NCBI GenBank assembly: GCA_944337235.1
Contig: CALVLK010000009.1
Coordinates: 1-51,971 of the forward strand
Direction of reading: 5' to 3'
DNA: 51,971 nt
From: an uncultured Clostridia bacterium
GTDB lineage: Bacteria > Bacillota > Clostridia > Christensenellales > Borkfalkiaceae
The notes beneath the pieces are model-generated. The model made no database searches. It was given only the letters and a program-made list of their open reading frames with translations, and was not told the DNA's origin. Positions within the stretch are counted from its first letter, which is position 1, and each line of letters opens with the position of its first letter. Position numbers and translations under genes: made by a program. Shown in pieces: positions 41,318 through 50,904 of the stretch.

Positions 41318-43654
41318 ATGGCAGAAAAACTTATTTCAACCAGGATCCTGTCCGTCATCCCCATGCGTACGCAGGTGATCTTTCCGCATACGAGCGTTGC
41401 CTTCGACGCAGGGCGCAATCTCTCGCTCGCCGCGATCGAGCGCGCGGAATCAAACGATAAGCTCGTCTTTCTCACCCGTCAGAAGGACGCGCAAAAGGAA
41501 TATCCCGACGGCAGCGACCTCTTTGAGGTCGGTACGGTCGCGCGCATCCGGCAGGCGACCCGCCTCCCCGGCGATCGCATCCGCGTCTACGTCGAGGCGC
41601 TCTACCGCGCCCGCGCCCGCGATTTCCGCGTGGAGGACGGCTATATCTATGCCGTGACGGACGAGATCCGCACGATGCACGGCGATCCAGCGCTGGAGGA
41701 GGCGTACTTCCGCACGGCAAAGGAACTCGTCAAGGATATCGTTGCGGGGGACGGCAAGATCTCAAAGGATCTCGAAGGGAAACTCTCCACGATCGGGGAT
41801 ATCGACGAATATATCGACGTATGTGCATATAACATGCGCATCAAGGAGGATGTCAAACAGCAGCTTCTCGCCGAGGACAGGCTGGTGCAGCGGCTCAAGC
41901 TGTTCGAGCGCTGCCTCAACGACGAGCTTGAGATCTCCCGCCTCGAACGCAAGATCGCACAGGACGTGCGCAAGAATATCGACAAGTCGCAGAAGGAATA
42001 TTTCCTGCGCGAACAGCTCAAGGCCATCCATGCCGAGCTGGGCGACGACGTCGAGGAAAATGCGCAGCTGCGCGAGAAGATCCTCGCCAAAAAGCTGCCG
42101 CAGGAGGTGGAGGAAAAGGCGCTTGCCGAGCTTGCCCGCATGGACAAGATGCCCCCCTCCTCCCCCGAATACACCGTGCTGCGCAACTATGCCGACTGGC
42201 TGATCGATCTGCCCTGGCACGAAGAGACGGAGGACACGCAGTCGCTTGCCGACGTCGAAAAGGTGCTCAACGAGGACCACTACGGGCTGGAGCGCATCAA
42301 GGAACGGGTGGTGGAGTATCTCGCCGTGCTCAAGCTCACGGGCGAGCTCAAGGCGCCCATCCTCTGCCTGGTCGGCCCGCCCGGCGTGGGCAAGACGAGC
42401 ATCGCCCAATCGGTGGCGCGTGCGCTCGGGCGCAAATTTGTGCGCATGAGCCTGGGCGGCCTGAAGGACGAGGCGGAGATCCGCGGGCACAGGCGCACCT
42501 ATATCGGCGCCATGCCCGGGCGCATCCTGTACGAGATGAAGAACGCGGGATCGGTCAATCCCGTATTCCTGCTCGACGAGGTGGATAAGATTTCGGCAGA
42601 TCTGCGCGGCGATCCCGCCAGCGCGCTCCTCGAGGTGCTCGACCCCGAGCAGAACTCCACCTTCCGCGATCGCTATCTCGAGGTGCCCTACGATCTGAGC
42701 AAGGTCATGTTCATCGCCACCGCAAACACGCTCGACACCATCCCCGGGCCGCTGCGCGACAGAATGGAGATCATCGAGCTTTCGGGCTATACGCCGCAGG
42801 AGAAGGAGGAGATCGCAAAGCGCTATCTCGTGCCCAAAAAGCGCAGGGAGAACGGCCTTACGGAGGAGAACCTCCGCATCACGGACGGCGCCATCTCCGA
42901 CATGATCGACGGCTATACGATGGAGGCGGGCGTGCGCAGCCTCGAGCGCACCATCGGTACGGTGTGCCGCAAGGCGGCGGTGCGCATTGCCAAGGGCGAA
43001 GAGGGCAGGCAGCTCACCGTGACCAAGAACAATCTGGAAAAATATCTGGGCGCCAAGCGCTTTGTGCACGACGAGGAGATGCGCGAACAGGACGAAGTGG
43101 GCGCAGCGACCGGACTTGCCTGGACGGCGGTCGGCGGCGCCACGCTCACCATCGAAGTCTCCGCCATGCAGGGCAAGGGCGATATTTTGCTCACGGGCAA
43201 GCTGGGCGACGTCATGAAGGAGTCCGCCCGCGCCGCGATCAGCTATATCCGCGCCCATGCCGAAAAGTACGGGATCGACGAGGAATTGTTCGAAAAGCGG
43301 GATATCCACATCCATGTCCCCGAGGGCGCGACGCCCAAGGACGGCCCGAGCGCTGGCATCACGATGGCGACCGCCATCCTGTCTGCGTTCACGGGTCAGC
43401 CGGTGCGGCGCGACGTCGCCATGACGGGCGAGATCACGCTGCGCGGCAAGGTGCTGCCCATCGGCGGGCTCAAAGAGAAGGCGCTCGCCGCCAACCGTAT
43501 CGGCATCCACGACATCATCATCCCCGAGGAGAACCGCAAGGATCTCGAGGAGATCCCCGCCAACATCCGCAAGGATCTGAACTTCATCTGCGTGAGCAAC
43601 ATCGACGAGGTGTTCCGCTCCGCCGTGACAGGACTTCATTATGCAAATTCGTGA
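41318..43654 (+). CDS. lon: ATP-dependent Lon protease
   Basis: 778 residues with all Lon parts: an N-terminal substrate-binding domain (about 1-200, [13 protein letters not shown]), a coiled coil ([17 protein letters not shown]), the AAA+ module with GPPGVGKTS near 351 and FLLDEVDKI, and the serine protease domain with the Ser-Lys dyad in PKDGPSAGI (about 678) and the lysine near 720 (LPIGGLKEK). It degrades misfolded and regulatory proteins in the cytosol. GGAGGAC precedes the ATG. The stop overlaps the start of engB by 14 bases. Confidence 0.97.
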   Translation: MAEKLISTRILSVIPMRTQVIFPHTSVAFDAGRNLSLAAIERAESNDKLVFLTRQKDAQKEYPDGSDLFEVGTVARIRQATRLPGDRIRVYVEALYRARARDFRVEDGYIYAVTDEIRTMHGDPALEEAYFRTAKELVKDIVAGDGKISKDLEGKLSTIGDIDEYIDVCAYNMRIKEDVKQQLLAEDRLVQRLKLFERCLNDELEISRLERKIAQDVRKNIDKSQKEYFLREQLKAIHAELGDDVEENAQLREKILAKKLPQEVEEKALAELARMDKMPPSSPEYTVLRNYADWLIDLPWHEETEDTQSLADVEKVLNEDHYGLERIKERVVEYLAVLKLTGELKAPILCLVGPPGVGKTSIAQSVARALGRKFVRMSLGGLKDEAEIRGHRRTYIGAMPGRILYEMKNAGSVNPVFLLDEVDKISADLRGDPASALLEVLDPEQNSTFRDRYLEVPYDLSKVMFIATANTLDTIPGPLRDRMEIIELSGYTPQEKEEIAKRYLVPKKRRENGLTEENLRITDGAISDMIDGYTMEAGVRSLERTIGTVCRKAAVRIAKGEEGRQLTVTKNNLEKYLGAKRFVHDEEMREQDEVGAATGLAWTAVGGATLTIEVSAMQGKGDILLTGKLGDVMKESARAAISYIRAHAEKYGIDEELFEKRDIHIHVPEGATPKDGPSAGITMATAILSAFTGQPVRRDVAMTGEITLRGKVLPIGGLKEKALAANRIGIHDIIIPEENRKDLEEIPANIRKDLNFICVSNIDEVFRSAVTGLHYANS

Positions 43655-44234
43655 GGCGAAATTCATCACCTCTGCCGCGTTCGAGCGGCAGTTCATCAAG
43701 CCGGACAAGCCCATGATCGCCGTGTGCGGCAAGAGCAACTCGGGAAAGAGCACGCTCATCAACATGCTTGCAGGGCGCAAAGGACTGGCAAAGGTCAGCG
43801 CGTCCCCCGGCAGGACACGGCTTGTCAACTATTTCGACTTCGGCGATTTTTTGCTCGCCGACCTCCCCGGCTACGGCTATGCCGCCGTATCCAGGGCGGA
43901 AAAGGAGAAATGGGCGGCCACGTTCGACGCCTTCTTCGCGCGGCGCGAGGATCTGAAGCACGTCTTCGTGCTCTCGGATATCCGCCGCGATCCCTCGGAG
44001 GAGGATATGCAGATGGTGTCCTATCTCAACTATCACATCCTGCCCTTTACGCTGATCGCGACCAAGGCAGACAAGCTCTCGCGCATGAAGCAGAAGGAGC
44101 GCATCCGCGCCTTTGCCAACGGCTATGGCGTGGGGGCGGACAACGTCATTGCCGTCTCGGCCATGACGGGGGCGGGCAGGGAGGAACTCCTGCTTCGCAT
44201 TCAGGAGATCCTCGCTGTGCAGCAGGGATCGTGA
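43641..44234 (+). CDS. engB: Ribosome-biogenesis GTPase EngB (YsxC)
   Basis: 197 residues. GTPase motifs: P-loop GKSNSGKS (about 30-37), switch II LADLPGYGYA, and the guanine-specific TKAD near 141. It assists assembly of the 50S ribosomal subunit. The start codon is inside the lon gene, so translation is coupled; lon-ysxC is a widespread Firmicute arrangement. A terminator follows 12 bases after the stop. Confidence 0.96.
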   Translation: MQIREAKFITSAAFERQFIKPDKPMIAVCGKSNSGKSTLINMLAGRKGLAKVSASPGRTRLVNYFDFGDFLLADLPGYGYAAVSRAEKEKWAATFDAFFARREDLKHVFVLSDIRRDPSEEDMQMVSYLNYHILPFTLIATKADKLSRMKQKERIRAFANGYGVGADNVIAVSAMTGAGREELLLRIQEILAVQQGS

Positions 44235-44246
44235 AGAAAATTTTCA

Positions 44247-44280
44247 GCGGCGCGCCGTCCTGTACGGCGCGCCGCATTTT
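44247..44280 (+). terminator. Terminator of lon-engB
   Basis: A 12-bp GC stem (44247-44258 with 44264-44275) then ATTTT. The -10 box of the next gene begins three bases later. Confidence 0.85.
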
Positions 44281-44282
44281 CG

Positions 44283-44288
44283 TATAAT
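44283..44288 (+). promoter_or_regulatory. -10 element for the cation ATPase gene
   Basis: TATAAT just downstream of the terminator; the -35 region would fall inside the terminator stem and has no clear hexamer. Confidence 0.5.
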
Positions 44289-44317
44289 CGCAGCCGGACG
44301 GGCATACGATAGAGGGT

Positions 44318-46906
44318 ATGGAAGCCTATCGTATGACCAAGCGGCAGACGCTCGACGCGCTGCAGGCGACGGAGGGGGGACTCTCCTCTGCCGAGGCGGC
44401 GCGCCGCCTTGCCCGCCACGGAAAAAATGTATTGGAAGAGGGGAAGCGCCGCGGCATCATCGCCCTCTTTTTTGCGCAGTTCCACGATCTTATGACGATC
44501 ATTCTGCTGTGCGCTGCGGCGCTTTCAGGACTGTTGGCATATCTCACGCGCGATCTTTCGGAGCTCGCCGATACGGGCATCCTCTTGGCGGTCATCCTGC
44601 TCAATGCATTCGCGGGCGTATTGCAGCAGTACCGCGCCGATTCCGCCATACGAAAGCTCAAACAGCTCTCCGTCGCCACGGCGCGGGCGGTGCGCGACGG
44701 GCGGGTGTGCGTGCTCCCTGCCGAGGACCTGGTGCCCGGCGACATCGTCGAAGTGGAGGAGGGCGACCGCATCCCTGCCGATCTGCGCATCCTTGCATGC
44801 GAGGGACTGCGCTGCGACGAGTCCGCGCTCACGGGCGAGAGCCGCCCCGCGGGCAAGCGCGATACGCTTTTGCAGCGCGCGCCCCTTGCCGAGCGGGAGA
44901 ATATGCTCTATTCCTCGACCTATTGCGTGGGCGGAAGGGCGCGCTGCGTGGTCACCGCCACGGGCATGCACACCGAGGTCGGGGCGATCGCCGGTCTTTT
45001 GCACGAGGCAGCGCCGCAGCCCTCGCCGCTCGACAAAACGCTCGCCCGCCTCAGCCGCGTGATCACGATCACCGTTCTGTCGGTGGCGGCGGTGCTCTTT
45101 GTGGGCGGGCTGATCGCGGGCAGGGTGAGCTTTCTCGACAATCTCATGACGGCGATCGCGCTCTCCGTTGCCGCGATCCCCGAGGGGATGGGTGCCGTGG
45201 TCACCATCATTCTCGCCATGGGGGTGCAGCGCATGGCGGCGGCGCATGCCGTCGTGCGCAAACTGCGCGCCGTTGAAACGCTGGGCAGCTGCAGCTGTAT
45301 CTGTTCGGACAAGACGGGCACGCTCACACAGAACAGGATGACGGTCGCCGCCGTCGCCGGCCAGACCGCGCGCGTATTGCGCTGTATGCGCATCTGCAAC
45401 TCCGTCAAGCGGGGAACGGGCGGGTATGTGGGCGACCCCACCGAGATCGCCCTCGTCGAGTATGCCGCCGCGCGTGGCAAGACGGAATTTTCTCCGCTTG
45501 CGGGCATTCCCTTCTCCTCCGAGCGGCGCAGGATGAGCGTCGCCGCGCGCACCGATGAAGGGGAGGCGCTCTTCGTCAAAGGAGGAACGGATACGATCCT
45601 TGCCCGCTGCAGCCGCATCGCCGCGGCGGGCGGGGACCGCGCCATGACCGCAGAAGACCGCGAAGTGATCGTGCGGCAGATGCGCGCCTGGTCGGCGCAG
45701 GCCATGCGTGTGCTCGCCTTTGCCGAGGGGGATTACCGCGGCAAAATCGAGGAGGACGGGCTGACATTTCTCGGCATGGCGGCGCTGTACGATCCGCCCA
45801 AGGAGGGCGCAAAGGAGGCGGTCGCCGCCTGTGCGCAGGCGGGCGTGCGCACGGTGATGATCACGGGCGACGGCGCGGACACCGCGTTTGCGATCGCGCG
45901 GCGGCTGGGCATCGCCTCCGACCGCGGCGAGGTCCTCACGGGCGAGGAGCTGGACGACATGGGCGACGGGTTTGAAAGCCGTGCGCGCAGCTGTTCGGTG
46001 TTCGCCCGCGTCACCCCGCGGCATAAGCTCGACATCGTGCGCGCGCTGCAGGGCGGGGGCGAGGTGGTCGCCATGACGGGCGACGGCGTCAACGACGCCC
46101 CGGCGCTGCGTGCGGCGGATATCGGCATCGCCATGGGCGACGGCGCGGACGTGACCAAGGACGCCGCGGACATGGTGCTTGCCGACAACGATTTTTCTAC
46201 CATCGTCCGTGCCGTGAAGGAGGGGAGGGGGGTCTTCTATAACGTCAAGCGCACGGTATCCTTCTTTCTGAGCACAAACCTTGCCGAGGTCTTCGCCGTG
46301 CTCATCGCCACCCTCTTTCTGTGGCGGTACGACTTTCTCACCTCCACGCAGCTTCTGTGGATCAATCTGATCACCGACTCCTTGCCCGTATTTGCGCTGG
46401 GTGCGGAGCGCACGCAGGGGGTCATGCAGCGGCCGCCCGTCTCGGCAGACGGCATCTTCCGCCCCCGCTCGCTGCTCTTTATGCTCGTATTCGGCATATT
46501 GCAGACGGCGATCGTCATAGGCGTGTTCGTCTTTGCAACGCTGCGTTGGGGGAATGCCGTCGGCTCTACCTGCGCATTCCTTACGCTGTCGCTGCTCGAG
46601 CTGTTCCACGCGTTCAATGTATGTAAAGAGCGGGGCAGGATGCGCCTGAAGGAGCTCTTTGCCCGCAGGGCGCTGCTCTGCACCGTATTGGTCGGGATCG
46701 TGCTGAATGCGCTGCTCGTGCTCCTCCCCTTCGCGCGCGGGCTGTTCGATCTCTCCGCGCTCTCACTGTCGCAATGGGCGCTCGTCTTGCTCTCCTCCGC
46801 CGCCATCGTTCCGCTTGGAGAACTGTACAAATGCACAGACCTGCTTGCGACGGAGTTGATCAGAAGGCGCAAAAGACGTATCCCTCTGCGCGGAAGTGCG
46901 CGATGA
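44318..46906 (+). CDS. P-type (P2A-like) cation-transporting ATPase
   Basis: 862 residues. The N-terminal cation-ATPase domain is followed by the actuator loop ESALTGES, the conserved membrane motif AAIPEGMGAVV, the phosphorylation site DKTGTLT (near 331), the nucleotide domain and the hinge TGDGVNDAPAL (near 588). Membrane helices occur near both ends. The PEG motif and overall layout match Ca2+-type pumps, though PEGM instead of the usual PEGL is unusual and the ion is unconfirmed. Start 44318 has AGAGGG only one base away; 44333 is an alternative. It ends 47 bases inside the convergent deacetylase gene. Confidence 0.93.
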   Translation: MEAYRMTKRQTLDALQATEGGLSSAEAARRLARHGKNVLEEGKRRGIIALFFAQFHDLMTIILLCAAALSGLLAYLTRDLSELADTGILLAVILLNAFAGVLQQYRADSAIRKLKQLSVATARAVRDGRVCVLPAEDLVPGDIVEVEEGDRIPADLRILACEGLRCDESALTGESRPAGKRDTLLQRAPLAERENMLYSSTYCVGGRARCVVTATGMHTEVGAIAGLLHEAAPQPSPLDKTLARLSRVITITVLSVAAVLFVGGLIAGRVSFLDNLMTAIALSVAAIPEGMGAVVTIILAMGVQRMAAAHAVVRKLRAVETLGSCSCICSDKTGTLTQNRMTVAAVAGQTARVLRCMRICNSVKRGTGGYVGDPTEIALVEYAAARGKTEFSPLAGIPFSSERRRMSVAARTDEGEALFVKGGTDTILARCSRIAAAGGDRAMTAEDREVIVRQMRAWSAQAMRVLAFAEGDYRGKIEEDGLTFLGMAALYDPPKEGAKEAVAACAQAGVRTVMITGDGADTAFAIARRLGIASDRGEVLTGEELDDMGDGFESRARSCSVFARVTPRHKLDIVRALQGGGEVVAMTGDGVNDAPALRAADIGIAMGDGADVTKDAADMVLADNDFSTIVRAVKEGRGVFYNVKRTVSFFLSTNLAEVFAVLIATLFLWRYDFLTSTQLLWINLITDSLPVFALGAERTQGVMQRPPVSADGIFRPRSLLFMLVFGILQTAIVIGVFVFATLRWGNAVGSTCAFLTLSLLELFHAFNVCKERGRMRLKELFARRALLCTVLVGIVLNALLVLLPFARGLFDLSALSLSQWALVLLSSAAIVPLGELYKCTDLLATELIRRRKRRIPLRGSAR

Positions 46907-47531
46907 TGGCGGGCAGCGCTTCGGCGGTTTGGCGGTGGAAGGCGGAATCGTGCATGAGCAGAACGACGTTGCGCTTGCCCCGCGCCGTCTCTGCCGCACG
47001 GGCCAGCAGATCTTCGGCGGAGGCGTCCCTGATCTCCTCGTCGCCGTTCACTGCGTTCCAGAAGATAATGCGGTATCCGTGCTCTTTGAGCATGGCGGCG
47101 TACTTTTCGTGCGCGCCGCCGCCGGGGAAGCGGTACAGGCAGGGCACTACGCCCGTCGTCGTGCGGATAAAGTCGGCGCACTCCGTTACGTCCTGCCAGA
47201 ATGTCTGTTCGGAGGCATAGATGCTTGCATAATCATGTGTGGCAGAGTGCACGCCGATCGTATGCCCCTCGCGCGCAATGCGTCTGAGCGTATCCTTGCG
47301 CGTGCGCGCGCGGTCGCTCACGACAAAAAAGGTCGCGCGGATCCCTTCCTCCTTCAATGTGTCGAGAATGCGGTTGGTCACGACCGTGCTCGGGCCGTCG
47401 TCAAAGGTGAGGTAGACGCGCTTTTGCTCCTCCTGCGCATATGCGCGCGGCGTGGGCCGCGGGCAGGCAAGCGAGAGCAGCGCAAACAGCAGCGCGAACA
47501 ACAGCACCGCCGGGATGTATCTTTTCTGCAT
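46860..47531 (-). CDS. Polysaccharide deacetylase (NodB domain)
   Basis: 223 residues. A signal peptide (hydrophobic 7-24) with likely cleavage after AYA near 32 shows export. The NodB core has TFDDGPS (D44-D45) and the two metal histidines in GVHSATHDYAS (H95, H99), plus RFPGGG and LLMHDSAFH, typical of peptidoglycan or chitin deacetylases. It removes acetyl groups from cell-wall sugars outside the cell. A weak AGG site lies just upstream. The C-terminal 47 bases overlap the convergent ATPase gene. Confidence 0.9.
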   Translation of the reverse strand: MQKRYIPAVLLFALLFALLSLACPRPTPRAYAQEEQKRVYLTFDDGPSTVVTNRILDTLKEEGIRATFFVVSDRARTRKDTLRRIAREGHTIGVHSATHDYASIYASEQTFWQDVTECADFIRTTTGVVPCLYRFPGGGAHEKYAAMLKEHGYRIIFWNAVNGDEEIRDASAEDLLARAAETARGKRNVVLLMHDSAFHRQTAEALPAIIAHFRAEGYVFCAF

Positions 47532-47562
47532 ACCTAAAGTTTGCAGAATTTTTTCTTTTTTA

Positions 47563-47591
47563 TTTACAAATGACCCCGCCTGTGATATAAT
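47563..47591 (+). promoter_or_regulatory. Promoter directly before galK
   Basis: TTTACA (47563-47568), 17 nt, TATAAT (47586-47591). The galK ATG at 47598 is seven bases after the -10 box, so the transcript is predicted to be leaderless. Confidence 0.8.
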
Positions 47592-47597
47592 ATTGTC

Positions 47598-48785
47598 ATG
47601 CAGACACAGATGAAAAATCAGGCGGGAAAGCGCAGGGCGCAGCTGGAGCAACTGTTCCGCGAGCGCTTTCATCGTGCGCCGGAGCGCATCTTTTCCTCCC
47701 CCGGCCGGGCGGAGATCATCGGCAACCACACCGACCACAATCTGGGCAGGGTCATGGTCTCGGCGATCTCCTGCGACATCCTCTGTATGGTCGCCTCCCG
47801 CAACGACGGCGTTGTAGAGATCGTCGCGGAGGATTTCAGGCCCATCAGTTTCTCCGTGCGCGATCTTAGCATGCGTGAGCGGGAGAAGGGCAGGTCCGTC
47901 GCGCTCGCGCGCGGCGTACTGTACTATCTGCAGCAGCAGGGCTACTCCTTCGGCGGGTTCAGCGCCGCCACCCACAGCACCATCTTCCGCGGGGCTGGGG
48001 TCTCTTCGTCCGCAGCGTTCGAGGTGCTCGTCGGCGAGATCGTCAATGCGCTCTACTTGGGCGGCCGTCTTGCCCCCTCCGAGCTGGCGCGCGCGGGGCA
48101 GTTTGCCGAGAATACCTTCTTCGGCAAGCCGTGCGGGCTGCTCGATCAGACGGGCATTGCGCTGGGCGGCTTTCACATGATCGACTTTTCCGAGGGCAGC
48201 GTCGAGCGCGTGCCTGCGCCCCTCGGCTATCGCATGGTGCTCACCAACACGGGCGGCTCGCACGCCTCGCTGACGTCGCACTATGCCGATATCCGGCGCG
48301 AGATGGGCGAAGTCGCCGCCTGCTTCGGCAAGCGCTATCTGCGCGAGGTCGACTGCAAAGCGGTGTTCGACCGCCTCCCCGCGCTGCGCAGGCAGGTCAG
48401 CGACCGCGCATTGCTGCGCGCCTTCCATTTTTACGAGGAAAACGAGCGCGTGGCGGACGCCGCAGAGGCGTTGAAGGGGGGCGACCTCTCACGGTTTTTC
48501 GCCTGTATCCGCCAAAGTGGCGAAAGCAGCCTGGGCTACCTGCAGAATTGTTATCTGCCCGGCGAGATCTCGCAGCCCATCGTGCTTGCGCTGAAGATCT
48601 CCGACCGCATTCTCAAAGACGGCGCGTTCCGCATGCAGGGCGGCGGTTTTGCAGGCACCGTGCTCGCGTTCTGCCGCGACGGGCAGGAGGAATCGTATAA
48701 ACGGGAAATGGCGCGTATCTTCGGCGCCGACCATGTCTTCGAGGCACAGTTCCGCGACCTCGGCACATGCGAACTCAGACAGTGA
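47598..48785 (+). CDS. galK: Galactokinase
   Basis: 395 residues, GHMP kinase family. The galactokinase signature SPGRAEIIGNHTDHNLG (about 34-50) and the ATP-binding GAGVSSSAAFEV (about 132-143) are present, with GGGFAGTVLAF near the C-terminus. It phosphorylates galactose to galactose-1-phosphate. No ribosome-binding site precedes the ATG, in accord with leaderless expression; ATG at 47610 also lacks one. galM follows after 35 bases; galT and galE are not in the window. Confidence 0.96.
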   Translation: MQTQMKNQAGKRRAQLEQLFRERFHRAPERIFSSPGRAEIIGNHTDHNLGRVMVSAISCDILCMVASRNDGVVEIVAEDFRPISFSVRDLSMREREKGRSVALARGVLYYLQQQGYSFGGFSAATHSTIFRGAGVSSSAAFEVLVGEIVNALYLGGRLAPSELARAGQFAENTFFGKPCGLLDQTGIALGGFHMIDFSEGSVERVPAPLGYRMVLTNTGGSHASLTSHYADIRREMGEVAACFGKRYLREVDCKAVFDRLPALRRQVSDRALLRAFHFYEENERVADAAEALKGGDLSRFFACIRQSGESSLGYLQNCYLPGEISQPIVLALKISDRILKDGAFRMQGGGFAGTVLAFCRDGQEESYKREMARIFGADHVFEAQFRDLGTCELRQ

Positions 48786-48820
48786 CCGCTCCGGCGGACA
48801 GAAAACAGGAGAATAAAGCT

Positions 48821-49855
48821 ATGATCACAAGTAAGGTATTCGGCAAGACACAGCGCGGCGAGGAAGTTCTCGCCTTCACGCTGGAGGACGGCGCGCGCCG
48901 CGCGACCATCCTCAATTTCGGCGGGATCATTCAGAGTCTCGTCGTGCCCGATCGCAACGGCACGCCCACAGACGTCATTCTCGGCTACAACGACGTGGCG
49001 GGCTACGAGAACAACGGCGGCTATCTGGGCGCGCTGATCGGCAGATTCGGCAACCGTATCGGCGAGGGAAAACTCACCATCGACGGCGTGCTCTACCAGC
49101 TGTACTGCAACGATCGCGGCAACCATCTGCACGGCGGCAAGGAGGGGTTCAACAAAAAGATCTGGGCGCATGAGATCGACGGCGACGCACTCACGCTCTC
49201 CATTCTCTCCCCCGACGGAGAGGAGAATTATCCCGGAAATCTGCGCGTGCGCGTCACCTACACCTTCCGCGACGGCGAGCTGAAGATCGCTTACTACGCC
49301 GTATCCGACAAAAAGACGGCGGTCAACCTGACCAACCACGCCTATTTCAACCTCAACGGCGAGGGCGACGGCAGCATTCTCGACAATACGCTCTGGATCG
49401 ACTGCGACGAGATCACGCCCACCAACCCCACCATGATCCCCGTGGGCGGGTACAGGGCGGTCAGGGGGACTCCGTTCGATTTCAATACGCCTAAGGCGAT
49501 CGGGCGCGACATCGACGCGGACGACGTCGACCTTGCGCAGGGCGGCGGCTACGACCACTGTCACGTCCTCAAAAACAGAAGCGGCGAATACGTCCGCTAT
49601 GCCGTTGCCGAGGGGCCCAAGACGGGCATCCGCATGACCTGCTTCACCGATATGCCCGCCGTACAGTTCTATGCGGGCAACGGGCTGCATCAGCAGGGCA
49701 AGATGGCATATTACGGCAAACGCGCGGGGTTCTGTCTGGAGACGCAGGCGATCCCCAACAACGTCAACGTGCCCGAGTATGCCGCCCGCGGCAATTCCGT
49801 TCTGGAGGCAGGGCAGGTATATTCGTTCACGGCGGCGTATCGCTTCGAGGCATGA
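48821..49855 (+). CDS. galM: Aldose 1-epimerase (galactose mutarotase)
   Basis: 344 residues starting MITSKVFGK behind ACAGGAG. The active-site histidines are in NHLHGGKEGF and NLTNHAYFNL, and the catalytic glutamate in GFCLETQAIPN (near 306). It interconverts the anomers of galactose, supplying the form galactokinase uses. It is second in the galK-galM unit. No signal peptide, so cytosolic. Confidence 0.96.
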   Translation: MITSKVFGKTQRGEEVLAFTLEDGARRATILNFGGIIQSLVVPDRNGTPTDVILGYNDVAGYENNGGYLGALIGRFGNRIGEGKLTIDGVLYQLYCNDRGNHLHGGKEGFNKKIWAHEIDGDALTLSILSPDGEENYPGNLRVRVTYTFRDGELKIAYYAVSDKKTAVNLTNHAYFNLNGEGDGSILDNTLWIDCDEITPTNPTMIPVGGYRAVRGTPFDFNTPKAIGRDIDADDVDLAQGGGYDHCHVLKNRSGEYVRYAVAEGPKTGIRMTCFTDMPAVQFYAGNGLHQQGKMAYYGKRAGFCLETQAIPNNVNVPEYAARGNSVLEAGQVYSFTAAYRFEA

Positions 49856-49866
49856 TCGGCGCCATG

Positions 49867-49901
49867 GGGCGGGAGTTTGATTCTCCCGCCCGCATCGTTT
49901 T
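49867..49901 (+). terminator. Terminator of galK-galM
   Basis: A nine-base-pair GC stem (49867-49875 with 49883-49891) followed by a short T4 run. Confidence 0.8.
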
Positions 49902-49957
49902 CGCGGCATTTTCTGTACGATTTTGCAAAAAAATCTGTGCGTTCGGCAAAAAAACAG

Positions 49958-49986
49958 TTGCACCCGCCGCGGATATCTGATATAAT
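49958..49986 (+). promoter_or_regulatory. Promoter of rpsB-tsf
   Basis: TTGCAC (49958-49963), 17 nt, TATAAT (49981-49986). The leader to the rpsB ATG is about 105 nt. Confidence 0.85.
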
Positions 49987-49992
49987 TTTATG

Positions 49993-50098
49993 GCTGTAAA
50001 TACGCACCCCTAAGGCGCAGCACTCTCCGTGTCCGTAAATCTTTCTGCGGATGAATCGAGTGCGCCACAGGCGTCCGGGGGAGGTAAACGGAGGAATT
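49993..50098 (+). promoter_or_regulatory. Structured rpsB leader, possible autoregulatory element
   Basis: In the ~105-nt leader, GGC...GCACTC (about 50011-50024) can pair with GAGTGC-GCC (about 50058-50066), enclosing an inner TCCG/CGGA hairpin. uS2 leaders are known to mediate autoregulation in several phyla; I cannot verify the family by eye. Confidence 0.35.
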
Positions 50099-50878
50099 AT
50101 GGCAGTAATCACAATGAAGCAGCTTCTCGAGGCAGGCGTGCATTTCGGCCACCAGACGAGAAAATGGAACCCCAAGATGAAGAAGTACATCTTCGCTGCC
50201 CGTCACGACATCCACATCATCGACCTGGAAAAGACGGCAAAGCTCATCGAAGAGGCGTACACCTTTGTCACCGAATCGGTCAAGGCAGGCAAGAGCGTGC
50301 TCTTCGTCGGGACCAAGAAGCAGGCGCAGGAGGCGATCAGGGAAGAGGCAGAGCGTTGCGGGCAGTTCTATGTCAACTCCCGTTGGCTGGGCGGATGCCT
50401 CACCAACTTCAAGACCATCCGTGGCAGGATCGACTATCTCGAAAAGCTCGAGCGCATGGAAGAGAACGGCGAGTTCGATCTGCTTCCCAAGAAGGAAGTG
50501 CTCGGTCTCAAGAAGGAGATGGCAAAGCTGCAGGAAAATCTGGGCGGCATCAAGAATATGCGCTCCCTTCCCGGGCTCATGTTCATCGTCGACCCCCACA
50601 ACGAAGATATCGCCGTTGCCGAGGCAAGAAGGCTGCATATCCCCATCGTCGCGATCACCGATACCAACTGCGATCCCGACCTCATCGACTATGTCATTCC
50701 CGGAAATGACGACGCGATCCGTGCGATCAAGCTCATTTCGTCCGTCATCGCGAATGCCGTCATCGAGGCAAACCAGGGCGAGACGTTTGCCGAAGAGGCT
50801 GCTTTCGAGGAACCCGCTGCCGAAGCACCCGCTGCCGCAGCAGAGGAAGCGCCTGCCGCAGAGCCCGTTCAGGAGTAA
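50099..50878 (+). CDS. rpsB: Ribosomal protein uS2
   Basis: 259 residues; start [20 protein letters not shown] behind ACGGAGG. The core contains the signature [21 protein letters not shown] and [16 protein letters not shown]. From about residue 230 a tail rich in Ala, Glu and Pro extends past the usual end. uS2 is a late-assembling protein on the small-subunit head-platform junction. Leader and promoter suggest dedicated control. Forms an operon with tsf. Confidence 0.97.
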   Translation: MAVITMKQLLEAGVHFGHQTRKWNPKMKKYIFAARHDIHIIDLEKTAKLIEEAYTFVTESVKAGKSVLFVGTKKQAQEAIREEAERCGQFYVNSRWLGGCLTNFKTIRGRIDYLEKLERMEENGEFDLLPKKEVLGLKKEMAKLQENLGGIKNMRSLPGLMFIVDPHNEDIAVAEARRLHIPIVAITDTNCDPDLIDYVIPGNDDAIRAIKLISSVIANAVIEANQGETFAEEAAFEEPAAEAPAAAAEEAPAAEPVQE

Positions 50879-50904
50879 ATCATCTTTTAAGGAGAATAGT
50901 ACAC

